Notes under the pieces: model-generated
What the model was told of the DNA's origin: nothing
Database searches by the model: none
The model's input: the letters and a program-made list of their open reading frames with translations, nothing else
Made by a program: the position numbers and the translations under genes
In this document: one piece after another, positions 25,989-34,233 of the stretch
Layout: each line of letters opens with the position of its first letter
How positions within the stretch are numbered: position 1 is the first letter of the stretch
Assembly: GCF_900269665.1 (NCBI RefSeq)
Contig: NZ_LT985361.1
Coordinates: 8,987,092 to 9,036,280 of the forward strand
Direction: 5' to 3'
Source of the DNA: Nocardia suismassiliense
Lineage (GTDB): Bacteria > Actinomycetota > Actinomycetes > Mycobacteriales > Mycobacteriaceae
Length of the DNA: 49,189 bases

Positions 25989-27032
25989 CTAGCGACGCCG
26001 GGCCGCGCCGGAGCGCGGCGGCACCGGTGGCGGCGGAATCAGCAGGCCTGCGCTGGTGCGTGAGCCCGCCTGCTTGAGTCGTTCGTGCACCGGGGTGAGT
26101 TCGAAGCTGTGCACGCCGTCGAGGGTCGCCATCTTGGTGGTCACATAGTGGTACAGATCGTCGGCGGTGTCCGCGGTCAGCACGGCGAAGATGTTGAACG
26201 GCCCGGTTACCGCTGCGGCGTAGGCGGTTTCGTCGTGCTCGGCGATGGCGCGGCCGATCGCAGCCAGTTGCGCCGGGGCGACCCGCAGCCAGAGGAAGGC
26301 CGACAGGCTGGAACCCATTGCGGCAGGGGCGATGTCGAGATCGAAATAGAGAATGCCGGCGGCCTGGAGGGCGGCAATGCGGCGCGCCACCCGGCCGATG
26401 CTCATGCCGGTGGCGCGCGCCAGGACCGAGTAACTTGCGCGCCCGTCGCGGGCCAGCAGCTCGAGTAGGGCGTCGTCCTCGTCCCGGAGCTGCAGGTCGG
26501 CTTCGGTGTAATCCGTTGTGGCCGCCGCGTGCTCGCCCTCGACACGCTTGGCCTGCCTGCCGCGCCAGTCGACCGCCCCCGGTCCGACGAAGCGGTGCAG
26601 GATCATCGCCGCAGCGACGTCGTGCACCGGCGCCGTGCGCTGGAGTCGCTGCACCAGCAGGTCGTCACGATCCTGCTGGGTGCGCGGGTGCAGCGAGAAG
26701 TTCACCTCGGCGCCCGCCGCCGCGATGGCGACCCACGCGGCGTCGTCGCGGCGGGCCAGCGCCTCACCCACCTGCCGCGCGCCGTCCGGACGGCAGTGCA
26801 CCCGGATGATCCAGTCGTTCTCGCCGAGCGCACGGGAGTCGACGGCGCCGATCACCCGGACCACGCCGTCGCGGCGTAGCCGCCGGTAGCGACGGGCGAC
26901 GGTCTGCTCGGCGACGCCCAGTTCGGCGGCGACCCGGTTGAACGAGACCCGGGGATCGAGCTGCAGCGCCTGCACGATCTGCGTATCAACCGCATCCAAG
27001 ATGGAGTTTTTGCCTATTCCAGCGGCGCTCAT
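25989..27032 (-). CDS. Lrp/AsnC family regulator with two tandem Lrp units
   Basis: 347 residues, about twice the length of ordinary Lrp. The first winged helix is near 8-55 (LDAVDTQIVQALQLDPRVSF, NRVAAELGVAEQTVARRYRR) with a degenerate sensor domain. A second HTH appears near 175-225 (DDALLELLARDGRASYSVLA, RATGMSIGRVARRIAALQAA) followed by a fuller RAM-type sensor (AFLWLRVAPAQL, VTGPFNIFAVLTADTADDLY). Duplicated Lrp proteins are common in actinomycetes. ATG 27032 is chosen because TACATT on the minus strand (27041-27046) ends eight bases upstream and the open frame beyond it is not Lrp-like. It is divergent from an MFS gene. Confidence 0.88.
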   Translation of the reverse strand: MSAAGIGKNSILDAVDTQIVQALQLDPRVSFNRVAAELGVAEQTVARRYRRLRRDGVVRVIGAVDSRALGENDWIIRVHCRPDGARQVGEALARRDDAAWVAIAAAGAEVNFSLHPRTQQDRDDLLVQRLQRTAPVHDVAAAMILHRFVGPGAVDWRGRQAKRVEGEHAAATTDYTEADLQLRDEDDALLELLARDGRASYSVLARATGMSIGRVARRIAALQAAGILYFDLDIAPAAMGSSLSAFLWLRVAPAQLAAIGRAIAEHDETAYAAAVTGPFNIFAVLTADTADDLYHYVTTKMATLDGVHSFELTPVHERLKQAGSRTSAGLLIPPPPVPPRSGAARRR

Positions 27033-27138
27033 AGGGAGGAAATGTACGCCGAGTCCGCATCGTGGCGTCCGTTCGACCTGGTTCTCCGGATACTCGACGC
27101 CGTCTCCAACTCCCCGATTTCGAGAGAGGACAACGGTT

Positions 27139-28659
27139 TTGCGCAAATGGTTGCCGCTGCTGACGGTGTGTCTGGGCACCTTCATGCTGTTGGTCGACGT
27201 CACCATCGTGAACGTCGCACTACCCGACATGCGGAACGACTTGAACGCGTCGTTCAGCTCACTGCAATGGGTCGTCGACGGCTACGCCCTCGCCATGGCG
27301 GCGCTTATGCTCGGCGCGGGCTCGATCGCCGACCTGGCCGGGCATCGCCGCACCTACCTGGCCGGATTGTCGTTGTTCGCGGCAGCCTCGCTGCTCTGCG
27401 GCCTCGCACCGAACCCGACCGTGCTCATCCTCGCCAGGGTGGTGCAGGGGATCGGCGCGACCACCATGGCGTGCACCACCTTCGCCCTGCTGAACAACGC
27501 GTACACCGAACGGGACCGCGGCGCCGCGTACGGGGTCTGGGGCGCTGTCGCGGGCGCGTCCAGCGCCATCGGGCCGATCATCGGCGGCGTGCTCACCGAT
27601 CTCGCGTCCTGGCGCTGGATCTTCTTCGTCAACCTGCCGGTCAGCGCGGTGGCCGTGGCGCTGTGCCTGTGGGTACTCGCCGACGGGGAGCGGGCGCAGC
27701 GCGGCCGGATCGACGTCGCCGGCATGGCGGCGTTCACCGTCAGCGCGGCGGCCGCTACCTACGCGCTGATCCGGGCCAACGAGCACGGCTGGTCCAATCC
27801 GCTCACCTGGTGGTTGCTGCTGGTCGCGGCGGTGTCGCTGGCCGTGTTCCTGCTCGTCGAACGGGCTTCGGCACACCCGATGCTCGACCTCGCGCTGCTG
27901 CGTGACCGCTCGTTCGTCGGCGTGCTCGTCGCCGCCGGTGCGCTGTTCTTCGCCGCCTTCAGCGCGCTGATGTACACCCAGATCTGGCTGCAGTCGGTGC
28001 TCGGACTGAGCGCGATCCAGGCGGGTGCGGTGGGACTCCCGTTGTCCGTCATGGCTTTTCTGGTGTCCGGTGGCTTCGGCCGGTATCTGCACGGCGAACA
28101 CCGCGGCCGGATCATCGCGGGCGGTCTCTTCGCCACCGGGCTCGGCGGTGTGGCCGGCGCGCTGCTGGTGCACGGCGAAGCGGGTTGGGCGGCACTGGTT
28201 CCTGGCTTTCTGGTCATCGGGCTCGGGGTCGGCCTGGCCACCGCGACGTTGAGTTCGGCGGCGATGGCGGCGGTTCCGTGGCAGCGGGCCGGAATGGCAA
28301 CGGGCGCGGTCAATACCGCGCAGCAGCTGAGCTTCACCCTCGGGATCGCCACGCTGGGCAGTGTTTTCACGGCACGAGCGGCAGACGTGCTCGCCGAGCG
28401 TGCGGTGCCGGAGGCGCAGGACTCGGCGCGAGCGGTGGGCGGCGGGCAAGCCGCGGTGCTGGTGCAGCAGGTGCCAGCCGAGGCGCAGTCCGCGCTGGCG
28501 GCGACGGTGCGGGCCGCCGCGGCGGCGGGTGTCCAGGGCACGCTAGCGGTCAGTGGGGTCGTCGGCTTGATCGGCGGCGTACTCGTGCTGTTGCTGATGC
28601 GGCGACGCAGCGGTCCGGTGTCGGAGGTGGCCGAAGAGGCGGCACGAGTGCCCGCCTGA
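27139..28659 (+). CDS. MFS exporter, DHA2 (EmrB/QacA) family
   Basis: 506 residues with about 14 hydrophobic segments. LLVDVTIVNVALPDM in helix 1, the DLAGHRRTYLAGL loop, and GAVAGASSAIGPIIGGVLTD (antiporter motif C) place it in the drug:proton antiporter DHA2 group. The start is TTG 27139, eight bases after GAGAGGA, directly before RKWLPLLTVCLGTFML. There is a long alanine- and glutamine-rich segment near 415-470. It is divergent from the double-Lrp regulator, which suggests that export is induced by an amino-acid-like effector; that link is inference. Confidence 0.88.
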   Translation: MRKWLPLLTVCLGTFMLLVDVTIVNVALPDMRNDLNASFSSLQWVVDGYALAMAALMLGAGSIADLAGHRRTYLAGLSLFAAASLLCGLAPNPTVLILARVVQGIGATTMACTTFALLNNAYTERDRGAAYGVWGAVAGASSAIGPIIGGVLTDLASWRWIFFVNLPVSAVAVALCLWVLADGERAQRGRIDVAGMAAFTVSAAAATYALIRANEHGWSNPLTWWLLLVAAVSLAVFLLVERASAHPMLDLALLRDRSFVGVLVAAGALFFAAFSALMYTQIWLQSVLGLSAIQAGAVGLPLSVMAFLVSGGFGRYLHGEHRGRIIAGGLFATGLGGVAGALLVHGEAGWAALVPGFLVIGLGVGLATATLSSAAMAAVPWQRAGMATGAVNTAQQLSFTLGIATLGSVFTARAADVLAERAVPEAQDSARAVGGGQAAVLVQQVPAEAQSALAATVRAAAAAGVQGTLAVSGVVGLIGGVLVLLLMRRRSGPVSEVAEEAARVPA

Positions 28660-28744
28660 TCGGCGCGAATTCCGGGCGGCCTGTCGCACGGGCCGATCGC
28701 GGAACTGTCGCTGAGCGAGCGCCGAGCGCCTCGCTCAGCGGCGG

Positions 28745-28870
28745 TCAGCGCTTCTTCGGATCGATGATGCTCTGCTCGGGCGCGGACTTGGTCTTCTTGT
28801 CCGCTCGCTTCTCTTTCAGCGACTTCCCGGATTTCTTCGACATCGAGCTGCGCGGAGACTTGTCGGACAA
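28745..28870 (-). CDS. very small lysine-rich protein (41 aa)
   Basis: Reads MSDKSPRSSMSKKSGKSLKE, then KRADKKTKSAPEQSIIDPKK and a final R. I remember similar short basic proteins, starting MSDKSPR or MSKKSGKSLKEKR, being widespread in actinobacteria with no known function. The TTG start at 28870 has AAAGGA six bases upstream; ATG 28843 inside it would give 32 residues. The strong charge and lack of hydrophobic core suggest a disordered nucleic-acid- or ribosome-associated peptide. It is divergent from the glycosyltransferase operon. Confidence 0.65.
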   Translation of the reverse strand: MSDKSPRSSMSKKSGKSLKEKRADKKTKSAPEQSIIDPKKR

Positions 28871-29028
28871 ACGTGGTCCTTTGCTCGGAGGACCTGAACG
28901 GTCCCGATCCCCCGACCGTACGCTACGCCCGCCGTCGCGGGGACCGATCCGCGCTGGTCGCCACGCCCCCAGGAACCTCACAGCTGGGGCCCAGCTCCGT
29001 GACAACGTGGCGGCCGAAGGTAGTCCCT

Positions 29029-30318
29029 ATGACCGAGACTGTGACCGTCGCGGCGGCGGAATTAGCCGAGACACCGGGTGCGCCCGTGCTGGACGTGGTG
29101 ATACCCGTCTACAACGAAGAGACCGACCTCGGCATCTGTGTGCGCAGGCTGCATGCGTATCTGCGCGAAGGGTTCCCCTTCCCGGCGCGGATCACGGTGG
29201 CCGACAATGCCAGCACCGACGCCACCCTGCAGGTCGCCGAGCTGCTGGCCGAGGAGCTCGACGGCGTGCGGGTGCTGCACCTGGATGCCAAGGGGCGTGG
29301 ACGGGCGCTGCGTGCGGCCTGGGAGCATTCCGATGCGCAAGTGGTCGCCTACATGGATGTGGACCTGTCCACCGACCTGAACGCGCTGCTGCCTCTGGTG
29401 GCGCCGCTGATCACCGGGCATTCGGACCTGGCGATCGGCACCCGGCTCAGCTCGTCCTCGCGGGTGGTGCGCGGGCCGAAGCGCGAGATCATCTCCCGCT
29501 GCTACAACCTCTTGCTGAAAGCCTCACTGCAAGCGCACTTTTCGGACGCGCAGTGCGGGTTCAAGGCGATGCGCAGCGAGGTGGCGCGGCAGTTGCTGCC
29601 GCTGGTGCGCGACGGGGAGTGGTTCTTCGACACCGAGCTGCTCGTGCTCGCCGAGCGGGCCGGGTTGCGCATCCACGAGGTGCCGGTGGACTGGATCGAC
29701 GATCCGGACAGTCGCGTCGACATCGTCGACACCGCGCGCAAGGATCTGCTCGGTATCGGGCGGTTGACGCGGGCGCTGGCCACCGGGGCGTTGCCGCTGG
29801 AGGAGTTGCGCCGTGCGGTGGGGCGCGAACCGCTGGTACCGGGGGTGCCGCTCGGCATGGTCGGTCAGCTGGTTCGTTTCGCCATCGTCGGCGTGCTGAG
29901 CACGCTGGCTTATCTGTTGCTCTACGTGGTGTTGCAATCGTTCACCGATGCGCAGGTGGCGAACTTCCTGGCGCTGTTGATCACCGCGGTCGCCAATACG
30001 GCAGCCAACCGGGCGTTCACGTTCGGGGTGCGCGGGGCGACGGGTGCGGTGTCGCACCAGTTCCAAGGGTTGGTGATCTTCGGTATCGGACTGGCACTGA
30101 CCAGTGGATCGCTGTTCACCCTGCACCATTGGGCGCCGGACGCGCCGGTGCATCTGGAACTGTTCGTACTGGTGCTCGCCAATCTGGTGGCCACGATTCT
30201 GCGATTCGTCGGCTTGCGGTGGGTGTTCCGGAATACGCCGAATCCGGCGCGCAAGGCGCTCGCAACGACCGGCTCCGACGCTGATTCGGGCGCAGACCAC
30301 GAGGAAGGTGTTCGATGA
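29029..30318 (+). CDS. GT2 glycosyltransferase with C-terminal GtrA membrane domain
   Basis: 429 residues. The N-terminal part (about 20-270) is a GT2 dolichol-phosphate-sugar synthase-like domain: VLDVVIPVYNEETDL, ADNASTDAT, the DVDLSTDLNALLPLV metal-binding region, and QCGFKAMRSEVARQLLP. The C-terminal part (about 285-400) is a GtrA-like domain with four membrane helices (LVRFAIVGVLSTLAYLLLYV onward). It probably transfers a sugar from a nucleotide donor to polyprenyl phosphate and helps move it across the membrane. ATG 29029 has AAGG at a workable distance. Its stop overlaps the next start (ATGA), pairing it with a GT39 enzyme, as in Bacillus ykcC-ykcB. Confidence 0.9.
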   Translation: MTETVTVAAAELAETPGAPVLDVVIPVYNEETDLGICVRRLHAYLREGFPFPARITVADNASTDATLQVAELLAEELDGVRVLHLDAKGRGRALRAAWEHSDAQVVAYMDVDLSTDLNALLPLVAPLITGHSDLAIGTRLSSSSRVVRGPKREIISRCYNLLLKASLQAHFSDAQCGFKAMRSEVARQLLPLVRDGEWFFDTELLVLAERAGLRIHEVPVDWIDDPDSRVDIVDTARKDLLGIGRLTRALATGALPLEELRRAVGREPLVPGVPLGMVGQLVRFAIVGVLSTLAYLLLYVVLQSFTDAQVANFLALLITAVANTAANRAFTFGVRGATGAVSHQFQGLVIFGIGLALTSGSLFTLHHWAPDAPVHLELFVLVLANLVATILRFVGLRWVFRNTPNPARKALATTGSDADSGADHEEGVR

Positions 30319-32339
30319 CCGCGACCCTGGCGCCGCCCACCGCGGCTCCGGCACAGCCCGCGCCCGAGCGCAGGACCCGGTGGGAATTCCCGGCATTGGC
30401 GGTCTTGCTGATCGGCACGACTATCGCGTACCTGTGGAATCTGAGCGTGAATGGCTGGTCGAATTCGTTCTATTCCGCTGCGGTGCAAGCCGGTTCGGTG
30501 TCGTGGAAGGCGTTCTTCTTCGGGTCGTCGGATGCGGCGAACTCGATCACCGTGGACAAGCCGCCCGCCTCGCTGTGGCTGATGGAGCTCTCGGTGCGGG
30601 CGTTCGGGTTGAACAGCTGGAGCATTCTGGTGCCGGAGGTGCTGCTCGGTGTCGCGAGCGTGGCGCTGCTGTGGGCGACGGTGCGCAGGCCCTTCGGGCC
30701 CGCCGCCGGGCTGCTCGCCGGACTGGTGCTCGCGGTGACTCCCGTTGCGGTGCTGATGTTTCGGTTCAACAATCCGGATGCGCTGCTGGTCTTCCTGATG
30801 GTCGCCGCGGCGTGGGCGATCACCCGGGCGGTCGAGGACGGGCGCTGGCGTTGGCTGGTGCTGACCGGAGTATTCGTCGGGTTCGGCTTTCTCACCAAAC
30901 AGCTGCAGGTGCTGCTGGTTGTTCCGCCGCTGGCCCTGACCTATCTGCTCGCGGGGCCACCCAAGCTGGGCAAACGCATCGTGCAGCTCTTGGCCGCGGG
31001 TGTGGCCATGGTGGTCGCGGCCGGTTGGTGGTTGCTCGCGGTGGAACTGTGGCCTGCCTCGTCGCGGCCGTGGATCGGTGGGTCGCAGAACAACTCGATT
31101 CTCGAGCTCACGCTCGGTTACAACGGGCTCGGCCGGCTCAGCGGCAACGAGAGCGGCAGTGTCGGACCCGGTGGTGAGCTGCCGCCCGGGGGCAACGGCA
31201 TGTGGGGTAGCACCGGCATCACCCGCATGTTCGAGGCGGCGCAGGGTGGCCAGATCGCCTGGCTGATCCCCGCCGCACTGGTGGCCTTGATCGCCGGAAT
31301 ACAGTTGCGCGGCAAGGCTCCCCGAACCGATCCGCGACGGGCCGCGCTGATCCTTTGGGGCGGTTGGCTGTTGGTGACCGGCTTGACCTTCAGCTTCATG
31401 GCGGGCATCTTCCATCAGTACTACACGGTGGCGCTGGCTCCGGCCGTCGGCGCGCTCGTCGGCGCGGGAGCTGTGCTGCTGTGGCGCGAGCGGCACCGGC
31501 TGTGGGTGCGGGCGATGCTCGCGCTCGCCGTCGGGCTCACCACGGCGACCGCGTGGATGCTGTTGTCCCGCAGCGTGCACTGGGTGCCGTGGTTGCGGTG
31601 GACCGTGCTGGTTGTCGGTGTACTGGCGACAATCGCCGCGCTCGTGCCCGTCCGGCGCAAGCTCGCCGTCGTCTCCGCGCTGACCATCGCGTTCACCGGA
31701 CTGGCCGGGCCGACCGCGTATGCCATCGACACCATCGCCACGCCGCACGAGGGTTCCATCCCGTCGGCGGGTCCGAATGTGGGCGGGTTCGGCATGTTCG
31801 GCAGGCCACCGTGGGCCGAGGGGGCGAACGGCATGCCGGACGGTCCCGGCGCACCTCCGCCCGGCGGTGCACCGAACGGCCGCGCACCCGGCGGGCACCC
31901 CGGAAACGGGCCGGGCCAGGGCGCGATGCCGGCCGGTGGTCCCGGGCGGGAAATCATCACCGCGGGTGGCCTACTCGGTGCCGGCAAACCGAGCGAAAAG
32001 GTGGTGGCCCTGCTCGAAAACAACGGCACCACCTACACCTGGGCCGCCGCTGCCATCGGCTCGAACAGCGCTGCGGGCTACCAACTGGCCACCGAACTGC
32101 CGGTCATGCCCATCGGCGGCTTCAACGGCAGCGACCCCTCCCCTACCCTCGACCAATTCAAAGAATATGTAGCCCAGGGAAAGATCCACTACTTCATCGG
32201 CAGCAAACGAGGTGGGTACAACGGCGGATTCGGCCCCGCCCCCTCCGGCTCCAGTTCCCAGATCTCCCAATGGGTTCAGGAGAACTTCACCGCCACCGAA
32301 GTAGACGGAGTCACGCTCTACGACCTCACCACCCGCTGA
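30315..32339 (+). CDS. GT39/ArnT-like membrane glycosyltransferase (YkcB type)
   Basis: 674 residues. About 11-13 membrane helices run from residue 26 to 480, with conserved external-loop sequence SVNGWSNSFYSAAVQAGS, the acidic-substrate region ITVDKPPASLWLMELSVRAF and FRFNNPDALLVF near 155. A Gly/Pro-rich linker follows (about 495-545, PPPGGAPNGRAPGGHPGNGP) and then a soluble C-terminal domain (GREIITAGGLLGAGKPSEKV to the end) expected outside the membrane. It should take a polyprenyl-phosphate sugar made by the partner GT2-GtrA protein and attach it to an envelope acceptor. The acceptor is unknown. Confidence 0.88.
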   Translation: MTATLAPPTAAPAQPAPERRTRWEFPALAVLLIGTTIAYLWNLSVNGWSNSFYSAAVQAGSVSWKAFFFGSSDAANSITVDKPPASLWLMELSVRAFGLNSWSILVPEVLLGVASVALLWATVRRPFGPAAGLLAGLVLAVTPVAVLMFRFNNPDALLVFLMVAAAWAITRAVEDGRWRWLVLTGVFVGFGFLTKQLQVLLVVPPLALTYLLAGPPKLGKRIVQLLAAGVAMVVAAGWWLLAVELWPASSRPWIGGSQNNSILELTLGYNGLGRLSGNESGSVGPGGELPPGGNGMWGSTGITRMFEAAQGGQIAWLIPAALVALIAGIQLRGKAPRTDPRRAALILWGGWLLVTGLTFSFMAGIFHQYYTVALAPAVGALVGAGAVLLWRERHRLWVRAMLALAVGLTTATAWMLLSRSVHWVPWLRWTVLVVGVLATIAALVPVRRKLAVVSALTIAFTGLAGPTAYAIDTIATPHEGSIPSAGPNVGGFGMFGRPPWAEGANGMPDGPGAPPPGGAPNGRAPGGHPGNGPGQGAMPAGGPGREIITAGGLLGAGKPSEKVVALLENNGTTYTWAAAAIGSNSAAGYQLATELPVMPIGGFNGSDPSPTLDQFKEYVAQGKIHYFIGSKRGGYNGGFGPAPSGSSSQISQWVQENFTATEVDGVTLYDLTTR

Positions 32340-32372
32340 ATCGCCTCGATCCGCACCGGAGGCGTGAAAGAC

Positions 32373-32406
32373 CCGTAGCGGCAGCGAGTTTCGCTTGCCG
32401 CTACGG
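32373..32406. terminator. stem-loop between convergent genes
   Basis: CCGTAGCGGCAGCGA (32373-32387) pairs with TCGCTTGCCGCTACGG (32391-32406) with one bulged base and a 3-base loop. No T-run follows on either strand, so it is a non-canonical terminator for the glycosyltransferase operon and the convergent NmrA-like gene. Confidence 0.6.
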
Positions 32407-32425
32407 ACCGTGGTGCACCGGGCTA

Positions 32426-33199
32426 CTACGCGGCCGGGTAGGTGGCTTCGAGCCACTCGGCATAAGTGGGACCGGCGAGGACAGCGTGCGGGCTGGGGAG
32501 CAGTGTGCCGTCTTCGAAGGCTTCGCGGTCCGGGTTCTGCGGGTCGCTGGACTCGATGATGTGGGCAGGGCCGCCGCGGCGGGCGGCGAAGAGGGTCGCG
32601 GCGCCTGCCATGGTTTCGGGTTGCGGGCCCGCGATTTCGGGGAACGGAGTCGCGGTGGCGGTCGGGTTGACGGCGAGGTCGACGAGCGCTTCGGCGACGG
32701 TGCGTGCGGCCACCAGCTGGGTGCGCATAGCGGCGATATGGGCTGTGTCGCCCTGGGTGCCCCACTGGGTCATCACCTCGACCAGTTCGTGGAACTGGGC
32801 GGCGCGCAGAATATGCACGGGCAGCGGGCCTTCCAGCAGCTTCTGCTCGTGGACCAGCTTGGCGGCGTTGTAACCCGCGGTGGCGTTGTCGATGCCGATG
32901 ATCGACACGGCGACCAGATGCTCGACACCAGCCTGCTGACCGGCCTCATGCAAATTGCGGGCGGCCTTGGTGAAGAATTCGGTGGCGATGTCCTTGTCGG
33001 CGGAGGGGGTGCTGGCGGCGTCGATGACGACCTGCACACCGTCGAGCGCCTCGACCAGACCCGCGCCGGTCTCGAGGTCGACGCCGTTCTGCCGCGAGAA
33101 CGCGACGACCTCGTGCCCCTGCTCGGTCAGCACATCCACCACATGCTTGCCCAGCCGTCCGGTCGCCCCGGCCACCGCGATCTTCTTGGTCGTCGTCAT
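32426..33199 (-). CDS. NmrA-like NAD(P)-binding protein (ECF41 'COE'-type epimerase candidate)
   Basis: 257 residues, atypical SDR. KIAVAGATGRLGKHVVDVLT is the nucleotide-binding fingerprint, followed by VVIDAASTPSADKDIATEFF, VSIIGIDNATAGYNAAKLVH (YNAAK is present) and ILRAAQFHELVEV. GGAGCGGGAAGC before ATG 33199 contains a ribosome site. The gene has an ECF41-like promoter upstream; in ECF41 systems the sigma factor drives a carboxymuconolactone decarboxylase, an oxidoreductase or an epimerase (COE) gene, and this protein fits the epimerase/oxidoreductase type. No sigma gene is adjacent here. Substrate unknown. Confidence 0.85.
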   Translation of the reverse strand: MTTTKKIAVAGATGRLGKHVVDVLTEQGHEVVAFSRQNGVDLETGAGLVEALDGVQVVIDAASTPSADKDIATEFFTKAARNLHEAGQQAGVEHLVAVSIIGIDNATAGYNAAKLVHEQKLLEGPLPVHILRAAQFHELVEVMTQWGTQGDTAHIAAMRTQLVAARTVAEALVDLAVNPTATATPFPEIAGPQPETMAGAATLFAARRGGPAHIIESSDPQNPDREAFEDGTLLPSPHAVLAGPTYAEWLEATYPAA

Positions 33200-33246
33200 G
33201 CTTCCCGCTCCTCTGTGTCACTGCGTTGTTCCGCGTTCACAGAGAG

Positions 33247-33273
33247 GACGACACAGCGTCAGCGAGTGTGACA
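33247..33273 (-). promoter_or_regulatory. ECF41-type sigma factor promoter
   Basis: On the minus strand TGTCACA (33267-33273) is followed after exactly 16 bases by CGTC (33247-33250). This equals the ECF41 consensus TGTCACA-N16-CGTC as I remember it. The predicted transcript starts near 33240 and reads into the NmrA-like gene with a ~40-base leader. Confidence 0.7.
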
Positions 33274-33300
33274 TCCCGCAAAAGGCCAGGTAGCAGCCGT

Positions 33301-34179
33301 TCAGCTGAGCATTGCCAGCAGGCGCTCGTGCACGACGTCCCGGACGACGGGAGCGAGATCGGGTTTTTCGGCGAGTAGTTCGAGCATGCGCAGGATTTGC
33401 AGGGCTTCGATGCGCAGGGGCAGTTCGGGATCCGTGGAGTCGAAGCCGGCGCTCTCGAGAAAGTCCGGCCAGGCGGCGGGGAGGGGGCCGGCGAGGCTGA
33501 CCGACCAGGACCACCAGGCGGGGTCGAAGAGGGGGTCGGCCAGGCGGATGGACTCGAAATCGAGGAGGCCGGTGATGGTTTCGCCGTCGGTGAGGATGTT
33601 GACGGGGGTGAAGTCGCCGTGCGCGAGCACGGTGGGGCGGTCGGCGAAGAGCGTGGGCAGGGATTTCAGGGTCCGGTCGAGATTGGTGCGGTGCGCCGGG
33701 CCGAGTTGCAGGGGTGCGGCCCAGCCGGTCGCACTTTCGACGAGGCGAGTGGGACTGGCCCAGAGGTCGTCGAGTTGCAGGCCCGCGGTGGGCAGGCGGC
33801 GGAAAGCGGCGAGCAGGGTGCCCATCTCACGGGCGAGGGTGGCGAATCGCGGGCTGTCGAGATCGAGTTCGCCGCTGGCCGGGACCGGGACGCCGGGCAG
33901 GGCGTCGAAGACGATCCAGGCCGGGTCGGCGTCGAGATCGAAGCGGCGGATGCGCGGAATGGTGATGCCGCGTTTGGCGGCGGGCTCCAGCAGGGTGTGC
34001 ATCACCCGCAGGCGGCGTTCGGCGTCGTCGGGATTGCGGTAGCGCTGCAGCACCATCCGGTCGCCGTCGGCGAGGGTGAGCAGGTCGGTGCGGTTCTGGA
34101 AACCCCATTCGGCGGGCGCGCTACCGGCAATCGGCTGGCCGAGGGTCTGCTCGAGCCCGCCGTACTCCGCACTGTCCAT
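33301..34179 (-). CDS. APH-fold phosphotransferase family protein
   Basis: 292 residues. The catalytic loop AHGDFTPVNILTD (near 188-200; HxDxxxxN) and the metal-binding GLLDFESIRLADP (near 205-217) mark the aminoglycoside phosphotransferase/choline kinase-like fold. The N-lobe has MVLQRYRNPDDAERRLRVMH with a possible ATP-binding Arg/Lys. Most such chromosomal proteins phosphorylate small metabolites or drugs, and resistance cannot be assumed. TAGGGT on the minus strand (34187-34192) ends seven bases before ATG 34179, so it likely has its own leaderless promoter although it follows the TetR gene by 54 bases. Confidence 0.85.
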   Translation of the reverse strand: MDSAEYGGLEQTLGQPIAGSAPAEWGFQNRTDLLTLADGDRMVLQRYRNPDDAERRLRVMHTLLEPAAKRGITIPRIRRFDLDADPAWIVFDALPGVPVPASGELDLDSPRFATLAREMGTLLAAFRRLPTAGLQLDDLWASPTRLVESATGWAAPLQLGPAHRTNLDRTLKSLPTLFADRPTVLAHGDFTPVNILTDGETITGLLDFESIRLADPLFDPAWWSWSVSLAGPLPAAWPDFLESAGFDSTDPELPLRIEALQILRMLELLAEKPDLAPVVRDVVHERLLAMLS

Positions 34180-34233
34180 ACGGCAGACCCTAAGGCACGC
34201 ACGGACTGTTGCGCGCCGATCGGCTCAGCACAT

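Noticed and set aside
33301..34179. Aminoglycoside resistance gene.
   Set aside because: Only the general APH fold is visible. Such chromosomal proteins act on many metabolites and nothing here identifies a drug substrate.
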